Assembly (NCBI GenBank): GCA_011389985.1
Contig: JAABTH010000005.1
Location: forward strand, 1 to 64,000
Origin: Bacillota bacterium
GTDB taxonomy: Bacteria; Bacillota; Dethiobacteria; DTU022
Length of the DNA stretch: 64,000 nucleotides
Direction: 5' to 3'
Positions 36,248 through 46,115 of the stretch are shown here, in pieces. Every line of letters starts with the position of its first letter. The stretch's first letter is position 1. The notes beneath the pieces were generated by a model. The model did not search any database, was not told the origin of the DNA, and was given only the letters and a program-made list of their open reading frames with translations. The position numbers and the translations under genes are program-made.

Positions 36248-38977
36248 ATGAAAAATGGGGATGCAAAGAACACGATTTTAGATGAAAATCAGCCCTGGTC
36301 GATTGAAACGGCCGATGTGGTTGAAAAATTTAAGTCAAATCCTGACAAAGGTTTAAGTAATAAAGAAGCCCGTGACCGTTTGAATAAATATGGCCCCAAC
36401 CAAATTAAAGCCAAACAGCAGCGATCAGCATGGGAAATATTTATTACTCAGTTCAAAAATCTTATCGTGCTGCTTCTGGCTGTGGCGTCCGGAGTATCTT
36501 TTCTCCTCGGCCAGCTGCTTGAAGGGATCTCCATCTTTGTGGCTTTGATCATCAATGTTCTGATCGGATTCGGAACAGAGCTTCGGGCAACTCGGTCTAT
36601 GGAGGCCCTGCAGCAGATGACAAGAGTGCATGCCAAGGTGCTGCGACAGGGAAAGGTTCGGCAAATTCCGGTTTCTGAAATTGTTCCCGGAGACATTGTC
36701 GTTCTGGAAAAGGGTGATATGATTCCGGCAGATCTTCGGCTGATCGAATCTAACCGGATTCAGGCTGATGAATCTGCATTAACCGGAGAGTCTGTTCCGG
36801 TGAGCAAAGGCGTTGAGGTCCTGCCGAAAGACACTTCACTGGCGGAGCGAACCAATATGCTTTTCAAAGGCACTGCCCTGACCCAGGGGTCAGGTAAGGG
36901 ATTGGTTGTATCCACAGGAATGTCCACAGAGCTGGGGAATATTTCCCAACTTGCCCAGGGAGCTGAAGTGGAAGCGCTTACTCCTCTGGAGCAGCGTTTG
37001 AACAATCTGGGACAAAAATTGATCTGGCTTACGCTTGGAATCGCCGTTTTGATCGGCTTAACAGGCGTAGTTACTGACAAGGATCTGGAATTAATCTTCA
37101 AAACATCCGTTGCCCTTGCCGTTGCCGCCATACCAGAGGGGCTGCCTATTGTCGCCACCATTGCCCTGGCCCGGGGGATGTGGCGAATGGCCCGAAAAAA
37201 TGCCCTTGTCAATCGGCTTTCGGCAGTAGAAACTCTTGGTTCAACCAGCATTATCTGCACGGACAAAACCGGCACTTTGACTGAAAACAAAATGACTGTA
37301 TCGGCCCTGGCTTTGATCACTTCAGATGGTGTAACCCATATCAAGTGGAACTCAGATGAAGAACAACCTTATTCAGTTGAGAGTGATACGGTGAAGGATG
37401 AATCACTGCAGGAGCATATTACTGATATTATGACCATTGGAGTGCTGTGCAACAATGCACAGTATTCGGAAGATAAGGAGACAGTTGGCGATCCGACAGA
37501 GGTTGCTTTGCTTCAAGCCGGTAAAAGAGTTGGTCTGAAAAGGGATGAATTGCTGCAGTCGCAGCCCGAGGAAAAGGAAGAAGCATTCAGGGCAGAAATC
37601 AAAATGATGGCAACGTGGCACAAGCAGGAGCAAGGTTACATGGTGGCTGTAAAAGGAGCGCCCGAAGCCGTGGTTAAGGCATCCAGATACATTCTGACGC
37701 AGGATTCGGACAAGCAAGAGATGGATGACACGTTACGAGAAAAACTTTTACAAGCCAATGATTCATTAGCTGATAACGGGCTCAGGGTATTAGGCCTTGC
37801 CCGTAAGTTTACCGATAAGATTGAGAAACCTTATGATGCTTTGGTTTTTATGGGCTTTATCGGGTTTTTGGATCCCCCGAGAAAAGGAGTCAAAGCTGTC
37901 ATCGAAGAGCTGAATCGAGCCGGGGTTCGGGTAGTCATGGTCACCGGAGACCATCCGGGAACAGCAGTGGCGATAGCCCAGGCATTGGAACTTCCCGGAA
38001 ATACAGAATCGGTGATTGAAGGTAAAGAACTCAAGGACCCGGATGATTACAGTCCACAAGAGCGCCATGATATTTTGCAATCATCCGTATTCGCACGAAT
38101 ATCTCCTGAACAGAAACTAAATCTTATTTCTCTGTTCCAGGCCGATGGATCAGTGGTGGCCATGACAGGCGATGGGGTCAATGACGCACCAGCCCTGAGC
38201 AAGGCTGATATTGGCGTAGCCATGGGCAAGCGGGGAACCCAGGTAGCACGAGAGACCGCGGACATTGTCCTCAAGGACGATAACTTCGACACGATCGCCC
38301 TGGCCGTTCAGCAGGGCCGGGTCATCTTTAGCAACATTCGAAAGTTTATTGTTTATCTGCTTTCAGGCAACGTCGGCACCATCCTGATTGTGGGTCTGGC
38401 TATGCTTTTTGGGGCGACAATGCCTCTTTTACCATTACAAATTCTTTACTTGAACATGATCAGCGACGTTTTCCCGGCGCTGGCCCTGGGAGTGGGCAAG
38501 GGAGATTCTTCCGTGATGTCTGTGCCGCCAAGGTCCTCCGGCGAACCCGTGGTACCAAGAAAACTGTGGATAATGATTGTAGGCTATGGAGCGTTGATTG
38601 CCGGAACCGCTCTTGCCGGTTTCTGGGCATCACTGGTAAAGATGTCTTTGCCTGCGGAAGAAGCTGTAACCATTACCTTTCTTATCCTGGCTTTCGCCAG
38701 AACATGGCATGTTTTTAATATGCGTGATTTCGGCTCCAATGCTATCTTCAACGATGTAACAAGAAACCCCTTCGTGTGGGGTGCAGTAGCCTTAAGCCTG
38801 GTATTGCTTGTTTTAGCCGTCTACCTGCGCCCGCTGGCCGTGGTTTTGAGTATGGCGGCGCCCACACCTAACGAATGGCTGTTTATTATAGGAATGAGCC
38901 TTATTCCATTCGGTGTTGTTCAGATTTTGAAACAATTTAAGGCTCTTGATCCCTTTCGAAAAAGAGACACACGTTAG
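36248..38977 (+). CDS. P-type cation-transporting ATPase (Ca2+-ATPase-like, type II)
   Basis: The 909-residue membrane pump has the N-terminal cation-ATPase domain, actuator motif TGES, TM4 motif IPEGLPIV, phosphorylated Asp339 in CTDKTGTLT, and the hinge MTGDGVNDAPAL. C-terminal helices include a LNMISDVFPALALG segment corresponding to the TM6 site. The PEGLP motif and overall length fit SERCA/PMR1-like calcium or manganese pumps. A Na+ or other cation specificity cannot be excluded. AGAGGAAG precedes the ATG. It is a single gene behind the repeat-borne promoter module. Confidence 0.93.
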   Translation: MKNGDAKNTILDENQPWSIETADVVEKFKSNPDKGLSNKEARDRLNKYGPNQIKAKQQRSAWEIFITQFKNLIVLLLAVASGVSFLLGQLLEGISIFVALIINVLIGFGTELRATRSMEALQQMTRVHAKVLRQGKVRQIPVSEIVPGDIVVLEKGDMIPADLRLIESNRIQADESALTGESVPVSKGVEVLPKDTSLAERTNMLFKGTALTQGSGKGLVVSTGMSTELGNISQLAQGAEVEALTPLEQRLNNLGQKLIWLTLGIAVLIGLTGVVTDKDLELIFKTSVALAVAAIPEGLPIVATIALARGMWRMARKNALVNRLSAVETLGSTSIICTDKTGTLTENKMTVSALALITSDGVTHIKWNSDEEQPYSVESDTVKDESLQEHITDIMTIGVLCNNAQYSEDKETVGDPTEVALLQAGKRVGLKRDELLQSQPEEKEEAFRAEIKMMATWHKQEQGYMVAVKGAPEAVVKASRYILTQDSDKQEMDDTLREKLLQANDSLADNGLRVLGLARKFTDKIEKPYDALVFMGFIGFLDPPRKGVKAVIEELNRAGVRVVMVTGDHPGTAVAIAQALELPGNTESVIEGKELKDPDDYSPQERHDILQSSVFARISPEQKLNLISLFQADGSVVAMTGDGVNDAPALSKADIGVAMGKRGTQVARETADIVLKDDNFDTIALAVQQGRVIFSNIRKFIVYLLSGNVGTILIVGLAMLFGATMPLLPLQILYLNMISDVFPALALGVGKGDSSVMSVPPRSSGEPVVPRKLWIMIVGYGALIAGTALAGFWASLVKMSLPAEEAVTITFLILAFARTWHVFNMRDFGSNAIFNDVTRNPFVWGAVALSLVLLVLAVYLRPLAVVLSMAAPTPNEWLFIIGMSLIPFGVVQILKQFKALDPFRKRDTR

Positions 38978-39177
38978 CCATCTCAGAGGAGGATCAGGCC
39001 GATCGCCTGGCAGTAGGTCCAGGAACGGCTTTTCAAAGATAAAGGCGAATATATCGATTTGCCCCACGCTTGCTCTTACCTATGCACCGAAGAGCAGATC
39101 ACACAAAAAACCCATAAGTTATTGTAAGAAAAGAAGCACGGGTTTCCCCCTGCTTCAATTGCCTCAATTCAGCGTGA

Positions 39178-39465
39178 TTAAATACTGACTGTGTAGCGTT
39201 CTCCCGCCGGCGGACCGGCTAGAACTCCGGCCAATTTGCCCATTAACTCGCGGTAAATCGGCGCCGTTTCAAAAGCTGCCAAGTCTGCTTCCGTTTCCCA
39301 AATATTAATCGAAACGGCTTTGTTTGTATCTTGCTGGGTAAAGAAATACTGGCTTTTAAAGCCCTTTTGTTGCTCCAGGACAGGCATGATCGCTTCCCTG
39401 ACGATGCGAACACCTTCATCAACTTTGCCCGGTTGGAGCTGCACATTAACCACCCTGGCGAACAT
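39178..39465 (-). CDS. Antibiotic biosynthesis monooxygenase (ABM) domain protein
   Basis: The 95-residue protein has the ferredoxin-like dimeric alpha-beta barrel pattern of ABM proteins: FARVVNVQLQPGKVDEGV, then VLEQQKGFKSQYFF and VSINIWETEADLAAF. Members include heme-degrading and quinone-oxidising enzymes and many of unknown role. The ATG at 39465 is preferred because GGAGG is well spaced before it, whereas the GTG four codons earlier directly abuts that site. Confidence 0.8.
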   Translation of the reverse strand: MFARVVNVQLQPGKVDEGVRIVREAIMPVLEQQKGFKSQYFFTQQDTNKAVSINIWETEADLAAFETAPIYRELMGKLAGVLAGPPAGERYTVSI

Positions 39466-39853
39466 GGTTATCTTCACCTCCTTTGCAAGAGTTTTTGTTT
39501 TGCCTGAAAAGTTTCGCTTTCTGGTTTTAATTAATACTTTTTAAGAGAACCATGAGGTCAGGTCTTGAAATCCACTATTTTATTTTACTTACGGGAAAGG
39601 TTATAGTTGGAACGAAAAGTCGCAATATTCCAAGCTTTTCTTTTTCTATAACAAAACCAGGAACAAAAGTCAAGCATCGACAAATTTCGGATAGACAAAT
39701 TTCGAAACCTCTGCCTCCTTAATTGGGGGTTTTGGTCTTGCCGAACATGAGATTCCTCTTTCTATATCTCCAAATTATTCCCTTGCTAATCCCTACAATA
39801 ACTTAACACTATGTCTCTTTATATCTCTGTTGACTTGGTGATCGGCTAGTGTT
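39466..39853. other. AT-rich gap without a recognisable gene
   Basis: The 388-base stretch has only a short GGTCAGG-CTTGAAAT motif at 39553 that recurs near 58.41 kb, and a small direct repeat (GACAAATTTCG) near 39680-39705. Neither suggests a gene. Confidence 0.5.
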
Positions 39854-40084
39854 ATGTCCCTGCAGTCGGAACTGCTCTGGCAGCGGATCATGCTTTACAT
39901 CGCCGGTGTCGTAATTTTCGGCTTCAGCGTAGCTCTTTACATCAGCGCCAATCTCGGCGACGGCCCCCTGGACGTGAGAACTGTCCGTTTAAACCAGCTA
40001 TGCTTTCAGATTTACAAAACCGGACTGATCATCATTTCGAGCAGACCCCGAAAACCTATTATTCTTTTAATCAGACAATTTTGA
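39854..40084 (+). pseudogene. Truncated YczE/YitT-like membrane protein
   Basis: The first 40 or so residues (RIMLYIAGVVIFGFSVALYI then SANLGDGPLDV) match the N-terminus of YczE/YitT-type membrane proteins, where an NxGxGPxD motif follows the first helix. After that the sequence becomes unrelated and stops at 76 residues. The rest of the gene is missing. Confidence 0.65.
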
Positions 40085-40101
40085 TTTAAATGAAAAATCA
40101 G

Positions 40102-40131
40102 TTGACAACTATTGTATAATATTTGTATTAT
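40102..40131 (+). promoter_or_regulatory. Promoter of the ATP-grasp fusion gene
   Basis: TTGACA (40102-40107), an 18-base spacer and TATTAT (40126-40131) lie 85 bases before the ATG of the next gene. A second TATAAT inside the spacer is too close to the -35 box to be used with it. Confidence 0.65.
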
Positions 40132-40216
40132 TATCTAAGAGAGATTATTTTTTCGCAATCAACGGGCTTTTTTGGACCGGTCTGAATATAAATTTTATTT
40201 TAGGCAGGCTTAAGGG

Positions 40217-42196
40217 ATGAACCAAAAAAAGGAATTGCTTACCGTTGCCTTCGAAAGCGAAAAACTCAGCTACAGCAATCTTGAAGTTGACCTGAATAAT
40301 TCCGGGATCAACCAGATCTTAAGTGTCTGCGCCGCACGCGGACATACGATTTATCATTTTACTATTCAGGATCTTTTTTATCATGAAGGAAATGCTTTGG
40401 CCAAGACCTCTGTCCTGACTCTGCCTGAGAGCTGGTACACAGATCCTCTCGAGTGCTACACTTTGCTTAGCAAGATTGACGAGCGTCCGGTTCCTCTCGG
40501 TAATATTGACCTGTGCTTTATGCGGGGCGATGATGTCAGGCACTCGGGAACTCCCAACCTCGATATCCTGCGCGAGCTGGAAAACCACAGCTTGCTGATT
40601 GAGCGCATTGATGCCACCCTTTCCACAACTGACAAATATGAAATAATCAAGCGGGTTCCGGAAATACCCCAGCCGGTAACATATGCAGCCGGCACCTTTG
40701 ACGAAGCCATGCAGGCCTTAGACAGAGTGCCTGGCAGAGAAGGAGGTTACTTTGTTTTAAAAGACAGGTTCGGCTATGGATGCGGACACGGAGTTCACCG
40801 TATAAAATTTGCCGACCCGGAACTTCCGGAAGTTTTGAAAATGTACCTCAGCAACTATGAAAGCATTATCCTGCAGGAATACTGCCCGGAAGTAAAAAAA
40901 GGCGATCTTGTTGTGACTTTTTTTGATGGAGAATTAATTGGCACAATGTGCCGGGTAGCAGCTCCTGGAGAATGGAAAACCAACTTCAGTTTAGGAGCCA
41001 CGCAGTTTTCCTATAACCTTTCTTCCGATCAGGAAAAAATTGCCCGCACGGTCCAGGACGCGTTCTCAGAATGCCGCCTGCTTTCTGTTGATATGCTCCA
41101 ATCCGGCAAAGTGCTGGAGGTTAACGCTTTTCCCGGAGCAAAAGGCTTGCTTGACCTCTACGGTATTTCTTTGGGTACAATTGCTATGGATCGCATCGAA
41201 CGTGAACTGCTGGGGACGGAAATTGCCATCTCCTTCGAGCCGCAGGTTATAAAACCGGAACCTGCCGCCAGATGGGATGACATTTATTATCAATACAGCA
41301 GTCATGATGAACCTGTCGAAGTCCTCGATATCTTCAGCGAAGAAAAATACAATCTTGCCGTGAAGGATTTGATACAGTTTCGTCCCCAGAATCCTGATTT
41401 TATCCTTTCCATTCCCCATGCAGGAGTTTTAGTGCCTGTCAAATACAAAGAGCACTTTGAAATAAATTCAAAATCGCTTTTAGAAATAGATCTCTTCAGC
41501 GATATTCTATTTGAATCCGTAGGGGGACTACAGGTAATATCCCGTCTGGCCCCATTTTTTGTTGACATGAATCGCAGCAGGGAAGGATCTGAATCTGAAC
41601 AATTGCCCGGCCACCTGACCAACCTCCCAACAGAATATTACAGCATTGAAGATGAACTGGTTCTGCAGAAGGAGTACAGCCCCGCCCAGGAAGAACAGAT
41701 CCTGAAGTATTATGATCTCTATCACGGGATCCTAGCCTCTCTAATTGAAAATCTGAAAAGGGAGCAGGGATATGCCCTGCTTATTGACGCTCACTCCATG
41801 TCTTCGGTTGGCCTCGGCCGGGTCTATGACGAGGGACAGGAAAGGGATAACATAGTAGTCGGCACCCTCGAAGGCAAGTCGGCGCACCCGGATATAATAG
41901 AAGCTTTTGTAGCTACATTGAAGCAAAATATAAAACCTTACCGCCTGGGCCTGACCTGCGCGGAAAACGAACCTTACTCGGGAGGCTTCATCACCAGGAT
42001 GCACAGCAATCCCGGCAACGATGTCCATGTTATCCAGGTTGAAGTAACTATGGATACCTACATGTACGAGCCGGTAGATTCAAACAGGTCCAAACGTTAT
42101 GCTTTGAAGCAGTCCAGACTTCACATTACTCAGGACTTCCTACGCAAAGCGGTCCTGGCAGCCTCAGATGCATGCAGGAAGATCTATACTTCCTGA
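40217..42196 (+). CDS. ATP-grasp ligase fused to N-formylglutamate amidohydrolase-like domain
   Basis: The protein has 659 residues. Residues about 10-345 resemble glutathione-synthetase/RimK-type ATP-grasp ligases: GYFVLKDRFGYGCGHGV for ATP binding, SIILQEYCPEV, and the metal-binding end LEVNAFPGAKGLLDLYG. Residues about 395-655 resemble N-formylglutamate amidohydrolase: SIPHAGVLVP, FFVDMNRSREG, LLIDAHSMSS, NEPYSGGFITR and VIQVEVTMD, which hold the predicted Zn ligands and substrate residues. One half would form an amide or peptide bond with ATP, the other would hydrolyse one, reminiscent of glutathionylspermidine synthetase/amidase. It is a single gene with its own promoter. The substrate is unknown. 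Confidence 0.85.
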   Translation: MNQKKELLTVAFESEKLSYSNLEVDLNNSGINQILSVCAARGHTIYHFTIQDLFYHEGNALAKTSVLTLPESWYTDPLECYTLLSKIDERPVPLGNIDLCFMRGDDVRHSGTPNLDILRELENHSLLIERIDATLSTTDKYEIIKRVPEIPQPVTYAAGTFDEAMQALDRVPGREGGYFVLKDRFGYGCGHGVHRIKFADPELPEVLKMYLSNYESIILQEYCPEVKKGDLVVTFFDGELIGTMCRVAAPGEWKTNFSLGATQFSYNLSSDQEKIARTVQDAFSECRLLSVDMLQSGKVLEVNAFPGAKGLLDLYGISLGTIAMDRIERELLGTEIAISFEPQVIKPEPAARWDDIYYQYSSHDEPVEVLDIFSEEKYNLAVKDLIQFRPQNPDFILSIPHAGVLVPVKYKEHFEINSKSLLEIDLFSDILFESVGGLQVISRLAPFFVDMNRSREGSESEQLPGHLTNLPTEYYSIEDELVLQKEYSPAQEEQILKYYDLYHGILASLIENLKREQGYALLIDAHSMSSVGLGRVYDEGQERDNIVVGTLEGKSAHPDIIEAFVATLKQNIKPYRLGLTCAENEPYSGGFITRMHSNPGNDVHVIQVEVTMDTYMYEPVDSNRSKRYALKQSRLHITQDFLRKAVLAASDACRKIYTS

Positions 42197-42512
42197 ACCA
42201 GTGCCATTATAACCACGGCCCGGAGCAATCACATGAATTTAAATTCCCCTGCTGCTGTTTCAGCAGACCTCAGGGCCAATATAAGCTATAGAAAAGCTTA
42301 ACATGGCCTGCAACCTGCAATATCCGGATATAGACAATCTCTAAAGTAACCGCTATGAAGATGACTATTCAAAGCTACCGGCTGAAGAGCATTGCTTGAA
42401 GCTTTCTGCCTTCAATTAGCGGTTCAACAGCTTTTTTTCTATTGGTGGCTCTGGCTGGTAATGTTTAGCTTGTACTGCCAATTTTTGTTGAAAAGATTTT
42501 GCAACAAAAAAA
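42197..42512. other. Gap containing a dispersed repeat copy
   Basis: There is no gene. About 42311-42413 is one copy of the R2 repeat family. CTGCTG-TTT-CAGCAG near 42250 can form a small hairpin without a T-tract. Confidence 0.6.
42315..42413 (+). repeat. R2 dispersed repeat, partial copy
   Basis: This segment aligns with 52505-52600 and 54672-54740, sharing the core CGCTATGAAGATGACTATTC and GAAGAGC. In one frame the core of all three copies reads NR(Y/C)EDDYS(Q/K)LP(A/D)EE, and most differences alter single codons. It lacks the longer right-hand part seen in the other copies. Confidence 0.7.
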
Positions 42513-43385
42513 TCACTGCGGTTCCCCAACTATTTCAAATGTCTCTGAAGCGAGTTCAATGACCCCTTTATGTTTTTCAAATTCCTCCAGAAGTCTGGTG
42601 AATAAGGCATCTTTTGTCACCCTTCTCGCCCTAATATCAACTATATATCGCAGGGAAAATTCGATCCAGTTATCGTTGAAAATCATGAATGTTTGGTGTT
42701 CAAGTTTAGCATTCTCCAGCTTGAATTTTTTTCTCATGTCATACCAAGCTTCCTTTGCTTGTTTGGAGACATTTCCAACGACTTCATCAGCTACACTATT
42801 CAGAATATTTCTAACTACTTTAATGTCGCTACCAAATCGAATCGGTATATAAATCTCATCCCAGACAAATTGGAAGCTGGCAGAATAATTAAATACTGGC
42901 GATGTGAAAATAGAACTGTTGGCAACCCGGACAATTCTTCCGTTATATTGATCACTATTAACCCAGTCTCCAATTTCCATAAGGGTTGTTCTAAGAATTC
43001 CTAAGTCTATAACATCTCCTTTAATACCACCAAGAAGTACTCTATCTCCAACTTTAAAGAAATCTCCAAAAAGTATTGCAAACCATCCGGCAAAGCTTAT
43101 GATAACCTCACGAAGAGCAAAGGTTATCCCAGCACCTGCGAGCCCAATCGTCGTGTAAAAACCTTCAAATCTATCACTGAAGGTAAATACAAAGATTAAA
43201 AAGATAATGCCATAAATGGTGTTCATGACAGCTTTCTTGATAGAGTACCATTTGTTCTGCTCCTGGAGCACCGGATACAAACGGTTTAGAATCTTCTTTG
43301 AAGAAACATACAAGAGAATTGCAATTATGAGAAATATTGCAATCCGTATATAGATTGGGTCAATGGAATTGATAAACTCTCTCAT
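42513..43385 (-). CDS. MscS-family mechanosensitive channel
   Basis: The 290-residue protein has three or more N-terminal membrane helices and the MscS pore and beta-domain region. The segment GLAGAGITFALREVIISFAG is followed by FFKVGDRVLLGG. The cytoplasmic part continues to about residue 285. The family releases solutes on hypo-osmotic shock. The ATG at 43385 is preferred because GGAGG precedes it by five bases; an upstream TTG overlaps that site. Confidence 0.88.
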   Translation of the reverse strand: MREFINSIDPIYIRIAIFLIIAILLYVSSKKILNRLYPVLQEQNKWYSIKKAVMNTIYGIIFLIFVFTFSDRFEGFYTTIGLAGAGITFALREVIISFAGWFAILFGDFFKVGDRVLLGGIKGDVIDLGILRTTLMEIGDWVNSDQYNGRIVRVANSSIFTSPVFNYSASFQFVWDEIYIPIRFGSDIKVVRNILNSVADEVVGNVSKQAKEAWYDMRKKFKLENAKLEHQTFMIFNDNWIEFSLRYIVDIRARRVTKDALFTRLLEEFEKHKGVIELASETFEIVGEPQ

Positions 43386-43605
43386 AGACTCCTCCAACTA
43401 TTTTGACTCAACCAATTGCAGTCATTCTTTTTCTGAAAGAAAAGATTCAGGCTGTCTCATGATACAATAACAAAGCTTTGTTGCAAAACCAGGTTAGAGA
43501 TAATACGAACTATCTATTATTTTAGCCTAGTAAGAGAGAAAAGGCCACATAAAGGTTTAGACAGGAGCAAATAGCTTATGGTAAGGAAGTATTTTTATCT
43601 AAAAA

Positions 43606-43711
43606 CCTCTTGATTCGCAGTCTATCCCGACCCTTTATTGCGGTACATGGATATGTAGTAATACCTCTAAAACTGCCTAATTCTGTGGACTAAAAAGCTC
43701 ATTGTAATTCT
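43606..43711. repeat. R1 repeat, copy 1 (partner at 47129-47234)
   Basis: A 106-base direct repeat, nearly identical to 47129-47234. The left end (CCTCTTGATTCGCAGTCTATCC) corresponds, on the minus strand, to a degenerate tRNA-Arg anticodon arm lacking about eight bases. The right part contains ACATGGATATGTAGTAATAC. Confidence 0.85.
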
Positions 43712-43741
43712 TGGTGTGTTGTTCTGTCTCTGCCCCTAAAA

Positions 43742-43913
43742 CAGGATCGCTTAGTTTATTTCTTTGTTCCATTTGTATGCTCTTCGCGTAAAAACTTAAG
43801 ATGATCCTTAAATGCCGGCTTTCTCGCCTCTACCCGTGGCGAATTAGACCGAAAAAAGCCTGTTCAAAAAAAGAAAAGTTTGATCTGCCCCGGCAAACTG
43901 TGATACTATTGCT
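43742..43913. repeat. R2 repeat, right-hand part
   Basis: It aligns with 54785-54955 through blocks such as TTTGTATGCTC, GCGTAAAA, AAGATGAT, TTAAATG and CTCTACCCGTGGCGAAT, and ends in the promoter module. The left-hand EDDY-coding part is absent here. Confidence 0.75.
43880..43909 (+). promoter_or_regulatory. Repeat-borne promoter module, copy B
   Basis: TTGATC (43880-43885), an 18-base spacer starting TGC, and TACTAT (43904-43909). It lies 35 bases before the aroF start codon, so it is well placed to be the aroF-pheA promoter. Confidence 0.65.
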
Positions 43914-43943
43914 CAAATAACGGAGCAAAAATGGAGATGGAAC

Positions 43944-44795
43944 ATGGGAAATTTAAAACTGGTTCAATTAGCTGAAAATGGAAAGCGGACAAAAATTAAA
44001 GTCGGCAGCGTAATGATAGGTGAGGGGCTGGTTATTGTCGGAGGCCCCTGCGGAGTGGAAAGCGAAAAGCAGACCCTGAAAACGGCTGAAGCGGTAAAAA
44101 CAGGCGGGGGAATGATGTTCCGGGGCGGTGCTTTTAAGCCGCGCACCTCACCTTACGATTTTCAGGGACTCGGGTTGGAAGGTTTAAAACTGCTCGCCAG
44201 GGCAAGAGAAAATACAGGCCTGCCGATTGTAACGGAAGTAATAGACCCGCGCGATGTATCCTGGGTCTGTGAGTTTGCCGATATCCTGCAAATCGGGGCA
44301 AGAAACATGCAGAACTTTTCCCTTTTGAGGGAAGTAGGCAAAACCGGCAAGCCCGTGCTCTTAAAAAGGGGAATGTACTCCACCCTCAAAGAATGGCTTA
44401 ACTGTGCCGAATATATCCTCGCTGAGGGCAATCCCAATGTAATTCTCTGCGAACGGGGAATCCGGACTTTTGAAACCTATACCCGCAACACCCTCGACCT
44501 GAGCATGGTGCCGGCAGTTAAAGAGCTGACCCATCTTCCCATTTTTATCGATCCATCACATGGAACCGGCAAATTGAGCTTAATTGAGAAAATGAGTCTG
44601 GCTGCAGTTGCCGCCGGCGCTGATGGTTTATTGCTGGAAGTGCACTGCAATCCCAGTGAGGCAAAAAGCGATGCCGACCAGCAGTTGACCCCCGACCAGT
44701 TCGCAGCACTGGTGAAAAAAATTACCAAGCTCAGCAGGTTTATGGATGAAAAACTCTTCAAAACATCAATAATTACAGGTGGCGATCAAATATGA
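43944..44795 (+). CDS. aroF: 3-deoxy-7-phosphoheptulonate synthase (DAHP synthase, I-beta type)
   Basis: The protein has 283 residues. It condenses phosphoenolpyruvate with erythrose 4-phosphate at the entry of the shikimate pathway. Conserved segments are [52 protein letters not shown] and DPSHGTGK, which carry the metal and substrate sites. It lacks an N-terminal regulatory domain. The stop overlaps the pheA start (ATGA), so the two are translationally coupled. Confidence 0.95.
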   Translation: MGNLKLVQLAENGKRTKIKVGSVMIGEGLVIVGGPCGVESEKQTLKTAEAVKTGGGMMFRGGAFKPRTSPYDFQGLGLEGLKLLARARENTGLPIVTEVIDPRDVSWVCEFADILQIGARNMQNFSLLREVGKTGKPVLLKRGMYSTLKEWLNCAEYILAEGNPNVILCERGIRTFETYTRNTLDLSMVPAVKELTHLPIFIDPSHGTGKLSLIEKMSLAAVAAGADGLLLEVHCNPSEAKSDADQQLTPDQFAALVKKITKLSRFMDEKLFKTSIITGGDQI

Positions 44796-45850
44796 AATTA
44801 AATGAAGTAAGGCAGAACATTGATTTAATCGATTCGAAAATTCTCAAGCTTTTAAACGATCGGATGGAGCAGGGCTTATTAGCGAAGCGCTTTAAAGAAC
44901 AAATTGAGGATTCTGCCCGGGAGCAGGAAGTGCTTGAGCAGGTTAACAATAACCCAAATGCCCTTATCGAAAGCGAGTTCAGTGAAAGTATTTATAAATT
45001 GATTTTTGCTTTCAGCAAGAAATTACAGGCCCGGGAACTATGCCTGACCGGTTTCCAGGGCGAGCACGGCGCCTACAGCGAAGAGGCGGTTCGCCACTAC
45101 AACCGCGAGTATGTTACAATCCCCTGCACCACTTTTAATGAGGTTTTTGAAGGAGTTAACTCAGGTTTATACGATTTCGGTATTGTCCCCGTGGAAAATA
45201 CGCTGGGCGGTAATGTGGGGCCGGTCAACGAGCTGCTGATCAACACAGATTTAAGAATCATAGGCGCCATCGATATGCCAGTACACCATTCACTGCTCAC
45301 TGCACCCGGAACGGACTACCGCGAGATCCGTGAGGTTTATTCCCACTCCCAGGCCCTATCTCAATGCCGCTGTTTTCTTTCCCGCAATAACCTTACCCCT
45401 ATCCCTTATTACGATACAGCAGGAGCAGCTAAGATGCTGGCCGAAACAAAGCCGCGGGGAGCAGCCTGTATCGCCAGCAAGCTGGCAGCGGAGCTTTATA
45501 ATCTGGAAGTAATTAAAGAGCGGGTTGAAGACCTGGGCAGTAATCGCACCCGGTTTTTACTGCTGGCAAAAAGCAATCAGGAATGCGAAAGCAGCAAGTG
45601 CTCAATTGTTTTCACCACAGAGCATAAAGCGGGAGCGCTTTTCGGCGTTCTTCGTCTCTTTGCCGAAGCCGGGATTAACCTAACCAGAATTGAATCAATA
45701 CCGAACGAACCCGGCGATTACTCTTACTTCATTGACTTTGATGGTTCCAATAAAGAACAGGTTGTGCTTGACACTTTAGACAAGGTGGAAAAGCAGACCA
45801 CAGGCCTTAAAATTCTTGGCTTCTATGATGAGAAAAAAGTAGAAGGTTAA
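44792..45850 (+). CDS. pheA: Bifunctional chorismate mutase / prephenate dehydratase
   Basis: The protein has 352 residues. An AroQ-type chorismate mutase occupies about residues 1-85 ([19 protein letters not shown]). Prephenate dehydratase occupies about 90-265 ([14 protein letters not shown], and the catalytic SNRTRFLLL). A C-terminal ACT domain ([32 protein letters not shown]) mediates feedback control by phenylalanine. It commits chorismate to phenylpyruvate. It forms a two-gene operon with aroF, closed by a terminator. Confidence 0.95.
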   Translation: MKLNEVRQNIDLIDSKILKLLNDRMEQGLLAKRFKEQIEDSAREQEVLEQVNNNPNALIESEFSESIYKLIFAFSKKLQARELCLTGFQGEHGAYSEEAVRHYNREYVTIPCTTFNEVFEGVNSGLYDFGIVPVENTLGGNVGPVNELLINTDLRIIGAIDMPVHHSLLTAPGTDYREIREVYSHSQALSQCRCFLSRNNLTPIPYYDTAGAAKMLAETKPRGAACIASKLAAELYNLEVIKERVEDLGSNRTRFLLLAKSNQECESSKCSIVFTTEHKAGALFGVLRLFAEAGINLTRIESIPNEPGDYSYFIDFDGSNKEQVVLDTLDKVEKQTTGLKILGFYDEKKVEG

Positions 45851-45903
45851 GTTAAGCGGATCAGCAAAGCTGCTGAACTATGGCAGATGATATTAACGAT
45901 ATT

Positions 45904-45950
45904 AACCGCATCGTGGTAGGAGGTTAATCTCTCCCCGATGCGGTTTGCTT
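45904..45950 (+). terminator. Rho-independent terminator after pheA
   Basis: AACCGCATCG (45904-45913) pairs with CGATGCGGTT (45936-45945), with inner GGAG/CTCC pairing, followed by TTGCTTATT. It lies 53 bases after the pheA stop. Confidence 0.75.
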
Positions 45951-46046
45951 ATTCCCAGGCAGGACTTTGATGAAGCTCAGCGAATTTAGCTTTCAAATCA
46001 ATTTTTATGAAGCAATTTCCCGGGCAATAATTAATAAGAAAGGTGG

Positions 46047-46084
46047 GGCTTCCAATGGGCAACAGGATGAGAGGGAAGCCTTTT
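46047..46084 (+). terminator. Possible terminator or leader hairpin
   Basis: GGCTTCC (46047-46053) pairs with GGAAGCC (46074-46080) and is followed by TTTT. It lies just upstream of the truncated ammonia-lyase gene and could attenuate it or end an older transcript. Confidence 0.35.
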
Positions 46085-46115
46085 GAAAAGCTGCTGAAGA
46101 TTAGGAGGTGCAACA

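Larger units (their letters stand above)
43386..43943. other. Repeat-rich gap before aroF
   Basis: The 558-base gap has no gene. It holds R1 (43606-43711), whose left end resembles a tRNA-Arg anticodon-arm fragment, and the right part of R2 (43742-43913) including a promoter module. The part before 43600 shows nothing recognisable. Confidence 0.7.

Noticed and set aside
36760-37344. 194-codon minus-strand frame inside the P-type ATPase gene
   Set aside because: It is entirely antisense to a gene with complete motifs; composition reflects the reverse complement of that gene.
45970-46086. 38-codon frame before the truncated ammonia-lyase
   Set aside because: The ribosome binding site is weak, the frame overlaps a terminator-like hairpin, and no family is recognisable.
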